A stretch of DNA of 39,809 nt from a virus, in IMG/VR virus record IMGVR_UViG_3300035034_003563, positions 1 through 39,809 of that record; one strand, written 5' to 3'. Positions 1 through 6,874 of the stretch are shown in pieces. The notes beneath the pieces are model-generated. The model saw only the letters and a program-made list of their open reading frames with translations, had not been told where the DNA came from and made no database searches. The translations under genes and the position numbers were made by a program. The first letter of the stretch is position 1. The number at the start of each line of letters is the position of its first letter.

Positions 1-2
1 AC

Positions 3-347
3 TCCAAATCTAATATGTATCATGATTTATTGAGTGAAAATTTAAGATGGTATCCAAAAAAAGAAAAAATAGTGCCAAGAGATATTTTGATTACACCAAA
101 ATCTTGCTATTGGTGGTTTGTTGGAGACGGTTATACAACTGATGGAAATGTTTATTTATGCACAGATTCTTTTACAAAAGAAGATAATCAATTTTTAGTA
201 GAAAAATTAAATAAAAAAGGATTTAAACCATCAGTAACAAGTAGAAATAGAATAAGGTTTGATAAAAAAGATACAATTGCTTTTTTGAAATGGATTACAC
301 CCGAAAAAGGAATAATGGAACAATACAAATATAAGTGGGAAATATGA
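3..347 (+). CDS. LAGLIDADG homing endonuclease, C-terminal part (5' end outside window)
   Basis: The frame is open to the left edge, so the gene very probably begins upstream; the ATG at 15 is probably internal. The visible 115 residues look like the second half of a LAGLIDADG homing endonuclease. [11 protein letters not shown] stretch matches the second LAGLIDADG helix, whose terminal acidic residue binds metal. It is followed by the family's typical pattern of 'T[15 protein letters not shown]', a basic beta-hairpin (SRNRIRF) and a closing 'FLKWI'. Such enzymes cut long asymmetric sites and spread their own gene. The TGA stop overlaps the ATG of the next gene (ATGA), so the endonuclease lies directly against the start of the dehydratase gene. 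Family assignment is by motif pattern; the first LAGLIDADG motif is not visible. Confidence 0.72.
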   Translation, partial: SKSNMYHDLLSENLRWYPKKEKIVPRDILITPKSCYWWFVGDGYTTDGNVYLCTDSFTKEDNQFLVEKLNKKGFKPSVTSRNRIRFDKKDTIAFLKWITPEKGIMEQYKYKWEI

Positions 348-1381
348 TAGAAAAAAACAAAATTGCCCTGGTTACGGGCGTTACAGGACAAGATGGTTCT
401 TACCTTGCGGAACTTCTTTTAGAAAAAGGGTATGAGGTGCATGCAACAATGAGAAGAGCAAGTACATTCAATACAGAAAGAATTGAACACATAATGGACC
501 ACGAGCGACTTCATCTTCATCACGGAGATGTTACAGACCCCTCAAACATTATGAGGCTTATTGCAGAGACTCAGCCAGATGAGATATATAACCTGGCAGC
601 TCAATCGCATGTTGCAGTTTCTTTTGAAGTACCTCACTATACAGCAAATGTAGACGCACTTGGAACGCTTACTATTCTTGAAGCAATGAGAGCGCATTGT
701 CCTGGTGCTAAGTTTTACCAAGCATCAACCTCTGAATTATATGGAGGGCTTGAGTATAACAAGAACAGTGAAGGTTTTTATGACGAGAACTCTCCGATGC
801 ACCCAAGAAGCCCTTATGGCTGCGCTAAGCTTTATGGTTTTTGGATAATCAAGAATTATCGTGAATCCTATAATTTATTTGCATGCAATGGAATTTTGTT
901 TAATCACGAAAGTGAGAGAAGAGGTAAAACATTCGTTACAAGAAAGATTACAACCAACATGGCTCAAATCAAAAAAGGCAAGCGTAAGGTTTTGACTATT
1001 GGCAACATGGAGGCAGAAAGAGATTGGGGACATGCTCAGGAGTATGTAGAGGGAATGTGGAGAATGTTGCAGCAGGATAAGCCAGAAGATTTTGTTCTTG
1101 CAACTGGTAGAACTTATAAAGTTCGTACATTTATTGAGATGACAGCTAAACATCTTGGTTGGGATATTGAATGGAGAGGTGAGGGTGTGAATGAAAAAGG
1201 TTACGACAAAGAATCTGGAGACCTGCTTGTAGAGGTGGACCCAAGGTATTTTAGACCAGCAGAAGTTGATAGGTTAATTGGAGACCCATCAAAGGCAAAA
1301 GCGGTTCTTGGATGGGAGGCAAAAGTTGACCTTGACGAACTTGTTGAAAGAATGGTTAAATATGATTTAGAACATGAATAA
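344..1381 (+). CDS. gmd: GDP-mannose 4,6-dehydratase
   Basis: A 345-residue extended short-chain dehydrogenase that should convert GDP-D-mannose to GDP-4-keto-6-deoxymannose, the precursor of GDP-fucose and related 6-deoxy sugars. The N-terminal NAD(P)-binding glycine motif [15 protein letters not shown] (from residue 11) is the GMD signature. ASTSELYG (about residue 126) supplies the catalytic Thr/Ser and Glu. [10 protein letters not shown] carries the catalytic Tyr158 and Lys162. Length is normal for the family (about 345-375) and no break is seen. The ATG at 344 is preferred over an in-frame GTG at 335 because it overlaps the upstream stop and gives the usual N-terminus. The next epimerase gene overlaps its 3' end by 8 bases, as expected for a two-gene nucleotide-sugar operon, although that partner is decayed. 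It may feed glycosylation of DNA, virion or host surface. Confidence 0.93.
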   Translation: MIEKNKIALVTGVTGQDGSYLAELLLEKGYEVHATMRRASTFNTERIEHIMDHERLHLHHGDVTDPSNIMRLIAETQPDEIYNLAAQSHVAVSFEVPHYTANVDALGTLTILEAMRAHCPGAKFYQASTSELYGGLEYNKNSEGFYDENSPMHPRSPYGCAKLYGFWIIKNYRESYNLFACNGILFNHESERRGKTFVTRKITTNMAQIKKGKRKVLTIGNMEAERDWGHAQEYVEGMWRMLQQDKPEDFVLATGRTYKVRTFIEMTAKHLGWDIEWRGEGVNEKGYDKESGDLLVEVDPRYFRPAEVDRLIGDPSKAKAVLGWEAKVDLDELVERMVKYDLEHE

Positions 1382-2197
1382 AATATTAGTAACGGGCGGG
1401 GCTGGGTTTATAGGAACTCACTTGGTAAAGCATTTAAAAGAAGAGCATCCTTATGCTGAAATAATGGCTCTTGATAATTACTTCACAGGGAGTAGAGATA
1501 ATCACATTGATGGCGTTCACTATGTTCATGGAAATACTTGGGAAATAAAACCTTAGATTTGTAACAACTCAGTTTAACCCAAACATCGTATATCACCTTG
1601 GAGAATATTCAAGAATTGTCAAAAGCTTTGATGACATAGAGTATGTTATGAAATCAAATCTTCGTGGTACATCTGAAGTTATTGAATACTGTAAAAGAAA
1701 AGGTGCCAAAAATAATTTATTCAGCCAGTAGTTCTAAATTTGGAAATGGTGGTGCAGATAAAAAAAAGAAAACTTGAAATTAATTAAATTTTTTTTGTAT
1801 ATTTGTCGTATACTAACAAAAAGAGGCCTGCTCATCCCAACCACACTTCGTGATGATTGGGTTTCCGCAGACAAAAAACATTATGAAAGAAGGCAGGCCA
1901 ATTACTGTGGTTTCTCCTGGAACTCAATCAAGAGATTTTACACACGTTGAAGACGTTGTTCGTGGAGTTGAGATGACAACTCACATGAATTTAAACAGAG
2001 AGTGGATGCTTCGTTCTGGGCAAAATGTTGAATTGATTGAACTTGCCAAGAAATTTAGTGATGATGTAATCATGATTCCAGAAAGAAAAGGAGAAAGATT
2101 TACTTCAGAAGAATTTCCCTCAGATACAGAGAAAGTTCTGAATTGGAGACCAGAAAAGAGTCTTGATGAGTGGGTTAAGATTTTAAAAAGTAGATAA
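1374..2197 (+). pseudogene. Decayed NAD-dependent nucleotide-sugar epimerase (SDR family)
   Basis: The start [16 protein letters not shown] is a textbook Rossmann GxxGxxG motif. The reading frame stops at 1556 but resumes in another frame with FNPNIVYHLGEYSRIVKSF from about 1558, and again in a third frame with KIIYSASSSKFGNGGAD from about 1705. Both breaks are explained by one extra A in a short A run (about 1547-1550 and 1709-1713). After about 1758 the middle of the protein is missing, including the YxxxK catalytic pair, and is replaced by AT-rich DNA holding a promoter-like sequence. The C-terminal third returns in one frame from about 1822 (ITVVSPGTQSRDFTHVEDV, ending at 2197). It would have acted on nucleotide sugars beside GMD. 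With the catalytic core lost it cannot be a functional epimerase, though a 115-residue C-terminal product could still be made from GTG 1850. Confidence 0.88.
1774..1805 (+). promoter_or_regulatory. Bacteroidota-type promoter inside the epimerase pseudogene
   Basis: A perfect TAnnTTTG box (TATATTTG, 1798-1805) lies 21 bases downstream of a TTG (1774-1776). This fits the Flavobacterium/Bacteroides pattern TTG-N17-23-TAnnTTTG read by the host housekeeping sigma factor. It sits in the AT-rich stretch that replaces the lost middle of the epimerase, so it could transcribe the C-terminal remnant and the metallophosphoesterase downstream. The match is by eye only; no start site is known. Confidence 0.6.
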
Positions 2198-2262
2198 ATA
2201 TTTGTTTGGTTGCCTTTTTTTTCTTTAATTTGCACTTAGAAGAAATAATAAGACAACAATTT

Positions 2263-3888
2263 ATGAAATTCAAAAAACTAACAGAGGATGATATTCTTCA
2301 TGCGAAGGAGATTTATTATTCATCCAATTTAGCTTATGACGAAAGGATAAGTGAGTTAATGCAATTTTTCGGAAAAGGCGAAAAAACAACTCGAAACTGG
2401 CTTGTAAAGCTTGGAATTAAAAAAACTGCTACTGAGGATTCACCCCAGTTCAAAAAAGCTAAAAAGAAAAAGATTAGCAAAAAATCTAAGAGATTCATAT
2501 TTACATGGGCACAAAACAACACTCCAGTACACGAAGTGTTTCTTAGAAATATCGAAGCTTATGCAAAAGAGATTAACGCAGAAGTTCATATAATAGCTGG
2601 TAGATACAAAAATCCAACATCTGTATTTGATGATAAAGATTTTGAATCATGGCACTCAAGAGTAGAGCCTTATTTATTTGCCGCAAGACAAAATGCTCAC
2701 AAGCGATTGATTGTTTGTGGTGATGTCAAAATTTCTCCTACAGCCACAAACCCAATGACAGCATTGGAAGGTTTTTCTGGACCAGAATCATCTATATTTG
2801 GACACCCTAAGATGCAAATGAAAATGGTTTCTGCATTAGAAGGTACAGCACCAAAGATGATGATGACAACTGGAGCTGTAACTTTAGAAAATTATACAGA
2901 CTCAAAAGCAGGAAAGAAAGGAGAGTTTCACCACACCCTTGGTTTTGTTGTTGTTGAGATTAAAGATGAAGAAGTTTTTTACACAAGGCAAGTCACTGCA
3001 ACGGAAGATGGTAATTTTAACGACCTTTATTATAATGTGTCTTTTGATGGTGGTTATGAAGAGGTTGATTTAATACCTGGCCTAACATTTCAAGGAGAAG
3101 AGTTGATTGGTAAAACAGTTATAAAGAGAAATAAGTCTATTGATGGCGCTATTCTTGGGGATATTCACTTTGGCGAAACAGATAAAGATGTAATGAATAC
3201 AACTTTAAATGTTTTGTTTAAAAAGCTGAAGCCTAAAGAGGTAGTTCTTCATGATGTTTTTGACGGACACTCTATTAGTCATCACGACAGAAAGGATGCG
3301 TTTGCTCAATACAAAAAGGAAATCTCTGGAAAGAACGACCTTAAAAAAGAGATTGATTTTATGCTTGATGGCCTTGAGGCATTCAGAGAATATAAGACAG
3401 TCATAGTTAGAAGTAATCATGATGATTTCCTTGACAGATGGCTTAGAGATGTTGATTGGAGAAAAGAGTCAACAATGAAAAACTCTCTTTGTTACATGAA
3501 CTATGCGGCTTTGTTGCTTGGGGAAGATGCTCCAGATGGAGTTATTCCTTATTTGATTAACGAAAAGTTTCCTAATTTCATTACACTGGGCAGAAGCCAC
3601 ACTCATAGAATTCATGAATGGGAAGTTGGACAACATGGAGACATCGGAGCTTCAGGTAGTCGTGGGTCAATTGTTCAGTTTAGAAAGTTGAGTACAAAAA
3701 TGATTATTGGACATTCACACTCTCCAGGCCGTATGGATGGAGTAATTCAAGTAGGAACTTCTACAATTCTTAGAGTTGGATATAATATTGGAGCAAGCCC
3801 GTGGTTGCAATCACACTCAATTATTCACTCAGATGGAAAAGCCCAGCAGATACACTTTATACGAGGGTGTTTTACCACTTTAGATTAA
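2263..3888 (+). CDS. Calcineurin-like metallophosphoesterase with N-terminal helix-turn-helix
   Basis: A 541-residue protein. Residues ~8-50 resemble a helix-turn-helix ending in GKGEKTTRNWLVKLGI. The C-terminal half carries the metallophosphoesterase motif series: GDIHFG (Asp300, His302), HDVFDGH (Asp331/Asp334), SNHDD (Asn385-His386-Asp387) and GHSHS (His484, His486). These bind a two-metal centre that hydrolyses phosphodiesters, so a nuclease or nucleotide phosphodiesterase is likely. From memory, phage T5 A1, a host-DNA-degrading protein of similar size, may be a relative; this is uncertain. ATG 2263 is chosen over a TTG at 2206 because the extra residues look like translated intergenic DNA. 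The last 12 codons (HFIRGCFTTLD) look like a replacement tail brought by the convergent homing endonuclease, since an older-looking copy, HFIRGGYTTFE, survives at 4776-4814. Confidence 0.8.
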   Translation: MKFKKLTEDDILHAKEIYYSSNLAYDERISELMQFFGKGEKTTRNWLVKLGIKKTATEDSPQFKKAKKKKISKKSKRFIFTWAQNNTPVHEVFLRNIEAYAKEINAEVHIIAGRYKNPTSVFDDKDFESWHSRVEPYLFAARQNAHKRLIVCGDVKISPTATNPMTALEGFSGPESSIFGHPKMQMKMVSALEGTAPKMMMTTGAVTLENYTDSKAGKKGEFHHTLGFVVVEIKDEEVFYTRQVTATEDGNFNDLYYNVSFDGGYEEVDLIPGLTFQGEELIGKTVIKRNKSIDGAILGDIHFGETDKDVMNTTLNVLFKKLKPKEVVLHDVFDGHSISHHDRKDAFAQYKKEISGKNDLKKEIDFMLDGLEAFREYKTVIVRSNHDDFLDRWLRDVDWRKESTMKNSLCYMNYAALLLGEDAPDGVIPYLINEKFPNFITLGRSHTHRIHEWEVGQHGDIGASGSRGSIVQFRKLSTKMIIGHSHSPGRMDGVIQVGTSTILRVGYNIGASPWLQSHSIIHSDGKAQQIHFIRGCFTTLD

Positions 3889-4741
3889 GTTTTTTCTCTA
3901 CATCTTCGTTGTAGTTAATAGTTATTAAAAGGATATTGTTTTTTTCACAATATCCTTTTTTTATATTATCATTAATAATTCTTTTTTTGAAACCAAGTCT
4001 ACCCCCAAAGTGTTCAATTGGTTTATAATGTTGCATTCCATTGTATTCAATGCATATATTATATTCTGGTAAATAAAAATCGAAAGGTAATTGCAATATA
4101 TTTTTGCAATCTTTAAATTTATATTGCGAGATGAAATTGACTTTATTTTCATTTAATAAATTTCTGATTTTTCTTTCTCCTTTAGATTCTTTACATATAG
4201 GACACCCATTTCCGTTTTTATGATTATTTGGAGTTTGTCTCCACCTTCCATGCTCTGGACATATAATATTAACTTTTGTATGAGCATTAATATAGTTAAT
4301 TAAAGAATAATTATATTTATCTCCATGTGTTTCTTTAAATTGCTCCACCACTTTTTCATTATCTAATTTCTCAAGTCCAGCGCATTTTTTGCAACCACTA
4401 CCTAATTTGTGTATTCCTGGAACTTGTTTAAATACTCCATGTTCTGAACAAATTATTTTTACTTTAACATTATCTCCATTGTAATCAATTAAAGAATAAT
4501 CATATTTATCTCCATGTATTTTTTTAAATTGCTTTAAAACTTCTTTTTTAGTTAATTTGTTATAAATACACTTAGGACATCCATTACCTCTTTTGTGATT
4601 TCCAGGCAACTGTTCAAACTCATTGTGTTCTGGGCAAATTATTTTAATTTTAGTTCTTGCGTTTGTGTATTTTGTGTTTTTATAATTATAGCGATTTCCA
4701 TGAATTTTAATCGACTCTTCTATAAACTTATTTGTTTTCAT
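3872..4741 (-). CDS. Homing endonuclease: three zinc-ribbon repeats plus Vsr/PD-(D/E)XK-like domain
   Basis: A 289-residue protein. Three repeats of about 60 residues each contain 'HGxxYxYS...' followed by a C-x2-H...H-x5-C-x2-C ribbon (for example IICPEHGRW...GNGCPIC), as in DUF723-type DNA-binding modules. The C-terminal part (ESKGERKIRNLL..., FDFYLPEYNICIEYNGMQHY) has the D...E-x-NG-x-QHY pattern of Vsr-like/PD-(D/E)XK nucleases, as in the EDxHD homing endonucleases (I-Bth0305I type). It is closely related in layout to the gene at 27761. It is convergent with the metallophosphoesterase and overlaps its last 17 bases. Its coding sequence also contains a perfect terminator hairpin that would serve the convergent gene. 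Flanking duplicated gene-end sequences mark it as a mobile insertion. A TATTTATA-type box lies 4 bases upstream of its ATG. Confidence 0.83.
   Translation of the reverse strand: MKTNKFIEESIKIHGNRYNYKNTKYTNARTKIKIICPEHNEFEQLPGNHKRGNGCPKCIYNKLTKKEVLKQFKKIHGDKYDYSLIDYNGDNVKVKIICSEHGVFKQVPGIHKLGSGCKKCAGLEKLDNEKVVEQFKETHGDKYNYSLINYINAHTKVNIICPEHGRWRQTPNNHKNGNGCPICKESKGERKIRNLLNENKVNFISQYKFKDCKNILQLPFDFYLPEYNICIEYNGMQHYKPIEHFGGRLGFKKRIINDNIKKGYCEKNNILLITINYNEDVEKKLNLKW
3927..3966 (+). terminator. Terminator hairpin embedded in the endonuclease coding sequence
   Basis: AAAAGGATATTGT (3927-3939) pairs perfectly with ACAATATCCTTTT (3948-3960), followed by more T residues. It lies 39 bases after the metallophosphoesterase stop, in the right orientation to end that transcript. 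On the other strand the same bases encode KKGYCEKNN of the endonuclease. Confidence 0.85.
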
Positions 4742-4745
4742 AATT

Positions 4746-4778
4746 TATAAATAGGTAAAAATTTTATTTATATAAATA
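4746..4778 (-). promoter_or_regulatory. TATTTATA boxes upstream of the minus-strand endonuclease
   Basis: Read on the minus strand, CCTATTTATAAATT places a TATTTATA box at 4746-4753, 4 bases before the endonuclease ATG. A second minus-strand box overlaps a plus-strand copy at 4765-4778. The motif matches the boxes before most virion genes here and is a probable phage late promoter. Confidence 0.5.
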
Positions 4779-4814
4779 CACTTCATACGTGGAGGATATA
4801 CAACATTTGAATAA
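4776..4814 (+). pseudogene. Orphan 3' end of the metallophosphoesterase gene
   Basis: The twelve codons of 4779-4814 read HFIRGGYTTFE and a TAA stop. They parallel 3853-3888, which reads HFIRGCFTTLD and a TAA stop at the real end of the metallophosphoesterase. Seven residues are identical and two or three more are conservative. Most codons for the identical residues differ at the third base. The 8 bases just before and into the match (ATACACTT) are identical in both copies. This appears to be the original gene end, cut off by insertion of the endonuclease cassette (3889-4775). It still lies directly before a terminator. Confidence 0.75.
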
Positions 4815-4818
4815 GATG

Positions 4819-4850
4819 AAAGAGGAATTTGATATTCCTCTTTTTTTTGT
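4819..4850 (+). terminator. Rho-independent terminator, probably the original one of the metallophosphoesterase
   Basis: AAAGAGGAA (4819-4827) pairs with TTCCTCTTT (4835-4843) around a 7-base loop, followed by a T run. It begins 4 bases after the orphan metallophosphoesterase stop codon, which supports that fragment being the ancestral gene end. Confidence 0.85.
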
Positions 4851-4864
4851 TTAAATTTCTACAA

Positions 4865-4872
4865 CTATTTAC
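4865..4872 (+). promoter_or_regulatory. Degenerate TATTTA box before the HAD-like gene
   Basis: ACTATTTACC lies 22 bases upstream of ATG 4895. It matches the first six bases of the TATTTATA box seen before virion genes. This is a weak candidate. Confidence 0.3.
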
Positions 4873-4894
4873 CAGGACATTATAAATTTAGAAA

Positions 4895-5614
4895 ATGAAA
4901 ACATTAGGAATTAGCATTGACGGAGTATTGAGAGACCTTCATAGTGCGTTTGATAAACAATACAGAAGTAAATATATCCACAATCCATCTCTTGTAGAGA
5001 TGAACAAAGATATGACTGTAAAGGAGAACACTGAAGAAGAGTTGGAAAATCTTGAAAAAAGAATAAACCTTCAAGAGAAAGAGCTTATATCTCTTCCAGT
5101 TAATACATACAACTTGAACAACCACTACAAGTTCGGAGAGGAAATTGCTCTTGATGGAGAAACTGTATTATCACCAGAAGAGGCTCTTTTAAACTTCATG
5201 AACAACATCAAGCCCTTCAAGATATATGGAGACGCTGATGAGTATGAAGGAGCTTCAGATGCGCTAAACAGAATTCAGGCTTACGGGCTTCAAAATAATC
5301 TTTATAAAACAATTCTTATATCTAATACAGATAGTAAAGCGATTCCAGCTACATTTCACTTCCTTGCAAAGAATGCGTGTAGAGTTAGAAACATAGCATT
5401 CATTCAAGAGGATTATGAAAAATGGGATTATTGTGATATTATAATTGATTGTGTTCCTGAAGTTATTCAAAATGTACCAAAAGGAAAAACTATTATAAAA
5501 ATAGAGCACCCATTTAATCAGTACGATGAAGTTGAACATAGCTTCAAATCTATTAGAGATGTTAACCCTTCTTTTATAGAGGATTTGTTTGTTGGAGATA
5601 AGGAGAAAAAATAA
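4895..5614 (+). CDS. HAD-superfamily-like protein with altered nucleophile motif
   Basis: A 239-residue protein resembling phage 5'(3')-deoxyribonucleotidase-type HAD proteins. The N-terminal strand LGISIDGVLRDL matches motif I (normally DxDGVL), but the first Asp, which forms the phospho-enzyme, is Ser7 here; Asp9 remains. KTILISNTDS matches motif II, and YCDIIIDCVPE matches the motif IV acidic region. Residues ~45-65 are a Lys/Glu-rich probable coiled coil inserted as a cap. If motif I is correctly aligned, the protein is unlikely to be a normal phosphatase and may have a binding or structural role. It lies alone between a terminator and the VWA gene, with a degenerate TATTTA box upstream. 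Fold assignment is moderate; the function is unknown. Confidence 0.55.
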   Translation: MKTLGISIDGVLRDLHSAFDKQYRSKYIHNPSLVEMNKDMTVKENTEEELENLEKRINLQEKELISLPVNTYNLNNHYKFGEEIALDGETVLSPEEALLNFMNNIKPFKIYGDADEYEGASDALNRIQAYGLQNNLYKTILISNTDSKAIPATFHFLAKNACRVRNIAFIQEDYEKWDYCDIIIDCVPEVIQNVPKGKTIIKIEHPFNQYDEVEHSFKSIRDVNPSFIEDLFVGDKEKK

Positions 5615-5667
5615 TTTACCTCAATTTTCAAAAACACTTTGTTATGTCCATAATTTTTTTTAAATAG

Positions 5668-5675
5668 TATTTAGA
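5668..5675 (+). promoter_or_regulatory. Degenerate TATTTA box before the VWA gene
   Basis: AGTATTTAGAATT lies 23 bases before ATG 5699, at the spacing of the clearer late boxes elsewhere. It matches in the first six bases only. Confidence 0.3.
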
Positions 5676-5698
5676 ATTACTTATTAAAAAATTACACA

Positions 5699-6541
5699 AT
5701 GGCAAAAAACAAAAAAGATTCAAAAAAGAAGACTGTTACAAAAACGACTACAACTGTAGTTACAACTACTACCACAACGGTAGACAAAAATTTAGACACA
5801 CACTATTTATTAGTGTTAGATAGAAGTGGTTCTATGAGCTCTTGCTGGAATTCGACAATTAGCGGATTAAATGAACAGCTTGGAACAATTAGACACCTTG
5901 AGGAGAAATATCCTGAACAAAGATATTTTGTATCTCTTGTTGTGTTTGATACAGAAATTGACACAGTGTTGGAAAACGAACCTATTTCAAGTGTTAAAAA
6001 CTTTGATGGTACAGAGTTCCCTCCAAGAGGTGGTACAGCCTTGCATGATGCAATGGGAGTTGGTATCTCAAACCTTAGAGTTCAATTGGATAAGAAAAAC
6101 AAAGAAAGCGAAAATCTTTCAACAGCGCTTGTTGTTGTTATGACTGATGGTGACGAAAACGCTTCGAGAGAGCATAGTTCTGACTCCATTAAAAAAATTG
6201 TTAGTGAACTTGAAAAAACTGGAGCTTGGACATTTAGTTACATGGGAGCAAATCAAGATGCTGTTTTAGCTGCAAGTAGATTTGGTATTTCTTCTGGAAA
6301 CGCTATGAACTATGCGTCAACAGCTGGAGGTGCTTCTGTAGCTTATGATACTTTGTCAAGAGGTATTGTGTCAAGAGCTCAAATGAGCAATGTTTCATAT
6401 TCAGTGTCAGCTTCTCTTGGAGATGTTACGCTTGAAAATATGGCAATGGATAATAACACTTTCTTTTCTGCAGTAGTTGATGGAGACACTGTTGGTGAAG
6501 ATGATTCAAATCTTAAGGAAGATACTGAAAATAAAGCATAA
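5699..6541 (+). CDS. von Willebrand factor A domain protein
   Basis: A 280-residue protein. A Lys- and Thr-rich low-complexity tail (residues 1-31) precedes a complete VWA domain. LLVLDRSGSMSS carries the MIDAS DxSxS motif (Asp41, Ser43, Ser45), PRGGTALHDAM supplies the MIDAS Thr, and VVVMTDGDEN supplies the third metal-binding Asp. VWA domains bind protein partners through a metal ion and often act with AAA+ ATPases or in surface adhesion. No signal peptide or membrane segment is visible, so it is probably cytoplasmic or virion-associated. No ATPase partner is encoded nearby. It is followed at once by a candidate structured RNA and a terminator. The partner and role are not evident from sequence. 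Confidence 0.85.
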   Translation: MAKNKKDSKKKTVTKTTTTVVTTTTTTVDKNLDTHYLLVLDRSGSMSSCWNSTISGLNEQLGTIRHLEEKYPEQRYFVSLVVFDTEIDTVLENEPISSVKNFDGTEFPPRGGTALHDAMGVGISNLRVQLDKKNKESENLSTALVVVMTDGDENASREHSSDSIKKIVSELEKTGAWTFSYMGANQDAVLAASRFGISSGNAMNYASTAGGASVAYDTLSRGIVSRAQMSNVSYSVSASLGDVTLENMAMDNNTFFSAVVDGDTVGEDDSNLKEDTENKA

Positions 6542-6547
6542 TTTGTT

Positions 6548-6741
6548 TTGTAGCGACACGAAAAAAGGTTAACATTAGTGAGAGCAAACCAGTAACCTTG
6601 CGTAAACCATAATACAAGACCCAGGAAGACTCGTGGAATTTAGAAGCAGGATGATAATCTGAACAAGCTGAAAAGGCAGGATTTGATTCTGGACAAGCTT
6701 ACAAGTCTGGCCTGCTGTTAGACTCTCTTTAGTCGCTGCAA
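6548..6741 (+). ncRNA. Candidate structured RNA downstream of the VWA gene
   Basis: There is no convincing ORF here, and G+C is visibly higher than in the AT-rich surroundings. The ends pair: TTGTAGCGAC (6548-6557) with GTCGCTGCAA (6732-6741), a 10-bp helix with one U-G pair closing a domain of about 174 bases. Inside are AAGGTTA (6565-6571) with TAACCTT (6593-6599), and GCAGG (6676-6680) with CCTGC (6711-6715), the latter enclosing a GGAC/GTCT helix (6691-6694, 6705-6708). A strong terminator follows 11 bases later, so the transcript would end cleanly. No known RNA family is recognised. Alternatives are a long structured 3' UTR of the VWA gene or a remnant of a group I intron or decayed gene. 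Confidence 0.5.
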
Positions 6742-6751
6742 TTACAAATTT

Positions 6752-6788
6752 AAAAAAGACCAAGATTAATTTCTTGGTCTTTTTTTTA
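6752..6788 (+). terminator. Strong Rho-independent terminator
   Basis: AAAAAAGACCAAGA (6752-6765) pairs perfectly with TCTTGGTCTTTTTT (6772-6785) around TTAATT, followed by T residues. It ends the VWA/candidate-RNA transcript. Confidence 0.92.
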
Positions 6789-6791
6789 AAA

Positions 6792-6869
6792 ACTATTTAT
6801 TTTACTATTTATGCTTTCTATATTTATTTCGAATACACGTTAGAACTTTAATTAATCGAAATAAATATA
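6792..6869 (+). promoter_or_regulatory. Tandem TATTTAT boxes and perfect 14-bp inverted repeat before the glycosyltransferase gene
   Basis: Three TATTTAT-like elements occur in a row (6793-6800, 6806-6812, 6821-6827). The last lies in the left arm of a perfect inverted repeat: TATATTTATTTCGA (6819-6832) and its exact complement at 6856-6869. The arms are 23 bases apart and the right arm ends 5 bases before ATG 6875. It could be a regulator-binding site overlapping the promoter, or an mRNA hairpin that hides the start codon region. Confidence 0.6.
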
Positions 6870-6874
6870 ATTTC

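Noticed and set aside
2198-2235. Host-type promoter just before the metallophosphoesterase (TAATTTG near 2224)
   Set aside because: The box is one base short of TAnnTTTG and the upstream TTG spacing is poor; the promoter at 1774-1805 is much better supported.
4895-5125. Minus-strand open frames opposite the HAD-like gene
   Set aside because: They are Phe/Ile/Val-rich antisense shadows without start context or any recognisable domain.
6685-6693. GATTCTGGA within the candidate RNA, resembling the 5' end of tmRNA
   Set aside because: No tRNA-like acceptor, no T-loop GGTTCGAATC and no ALAA-type tag frame are present; a 9-base match alone is expected by chance.
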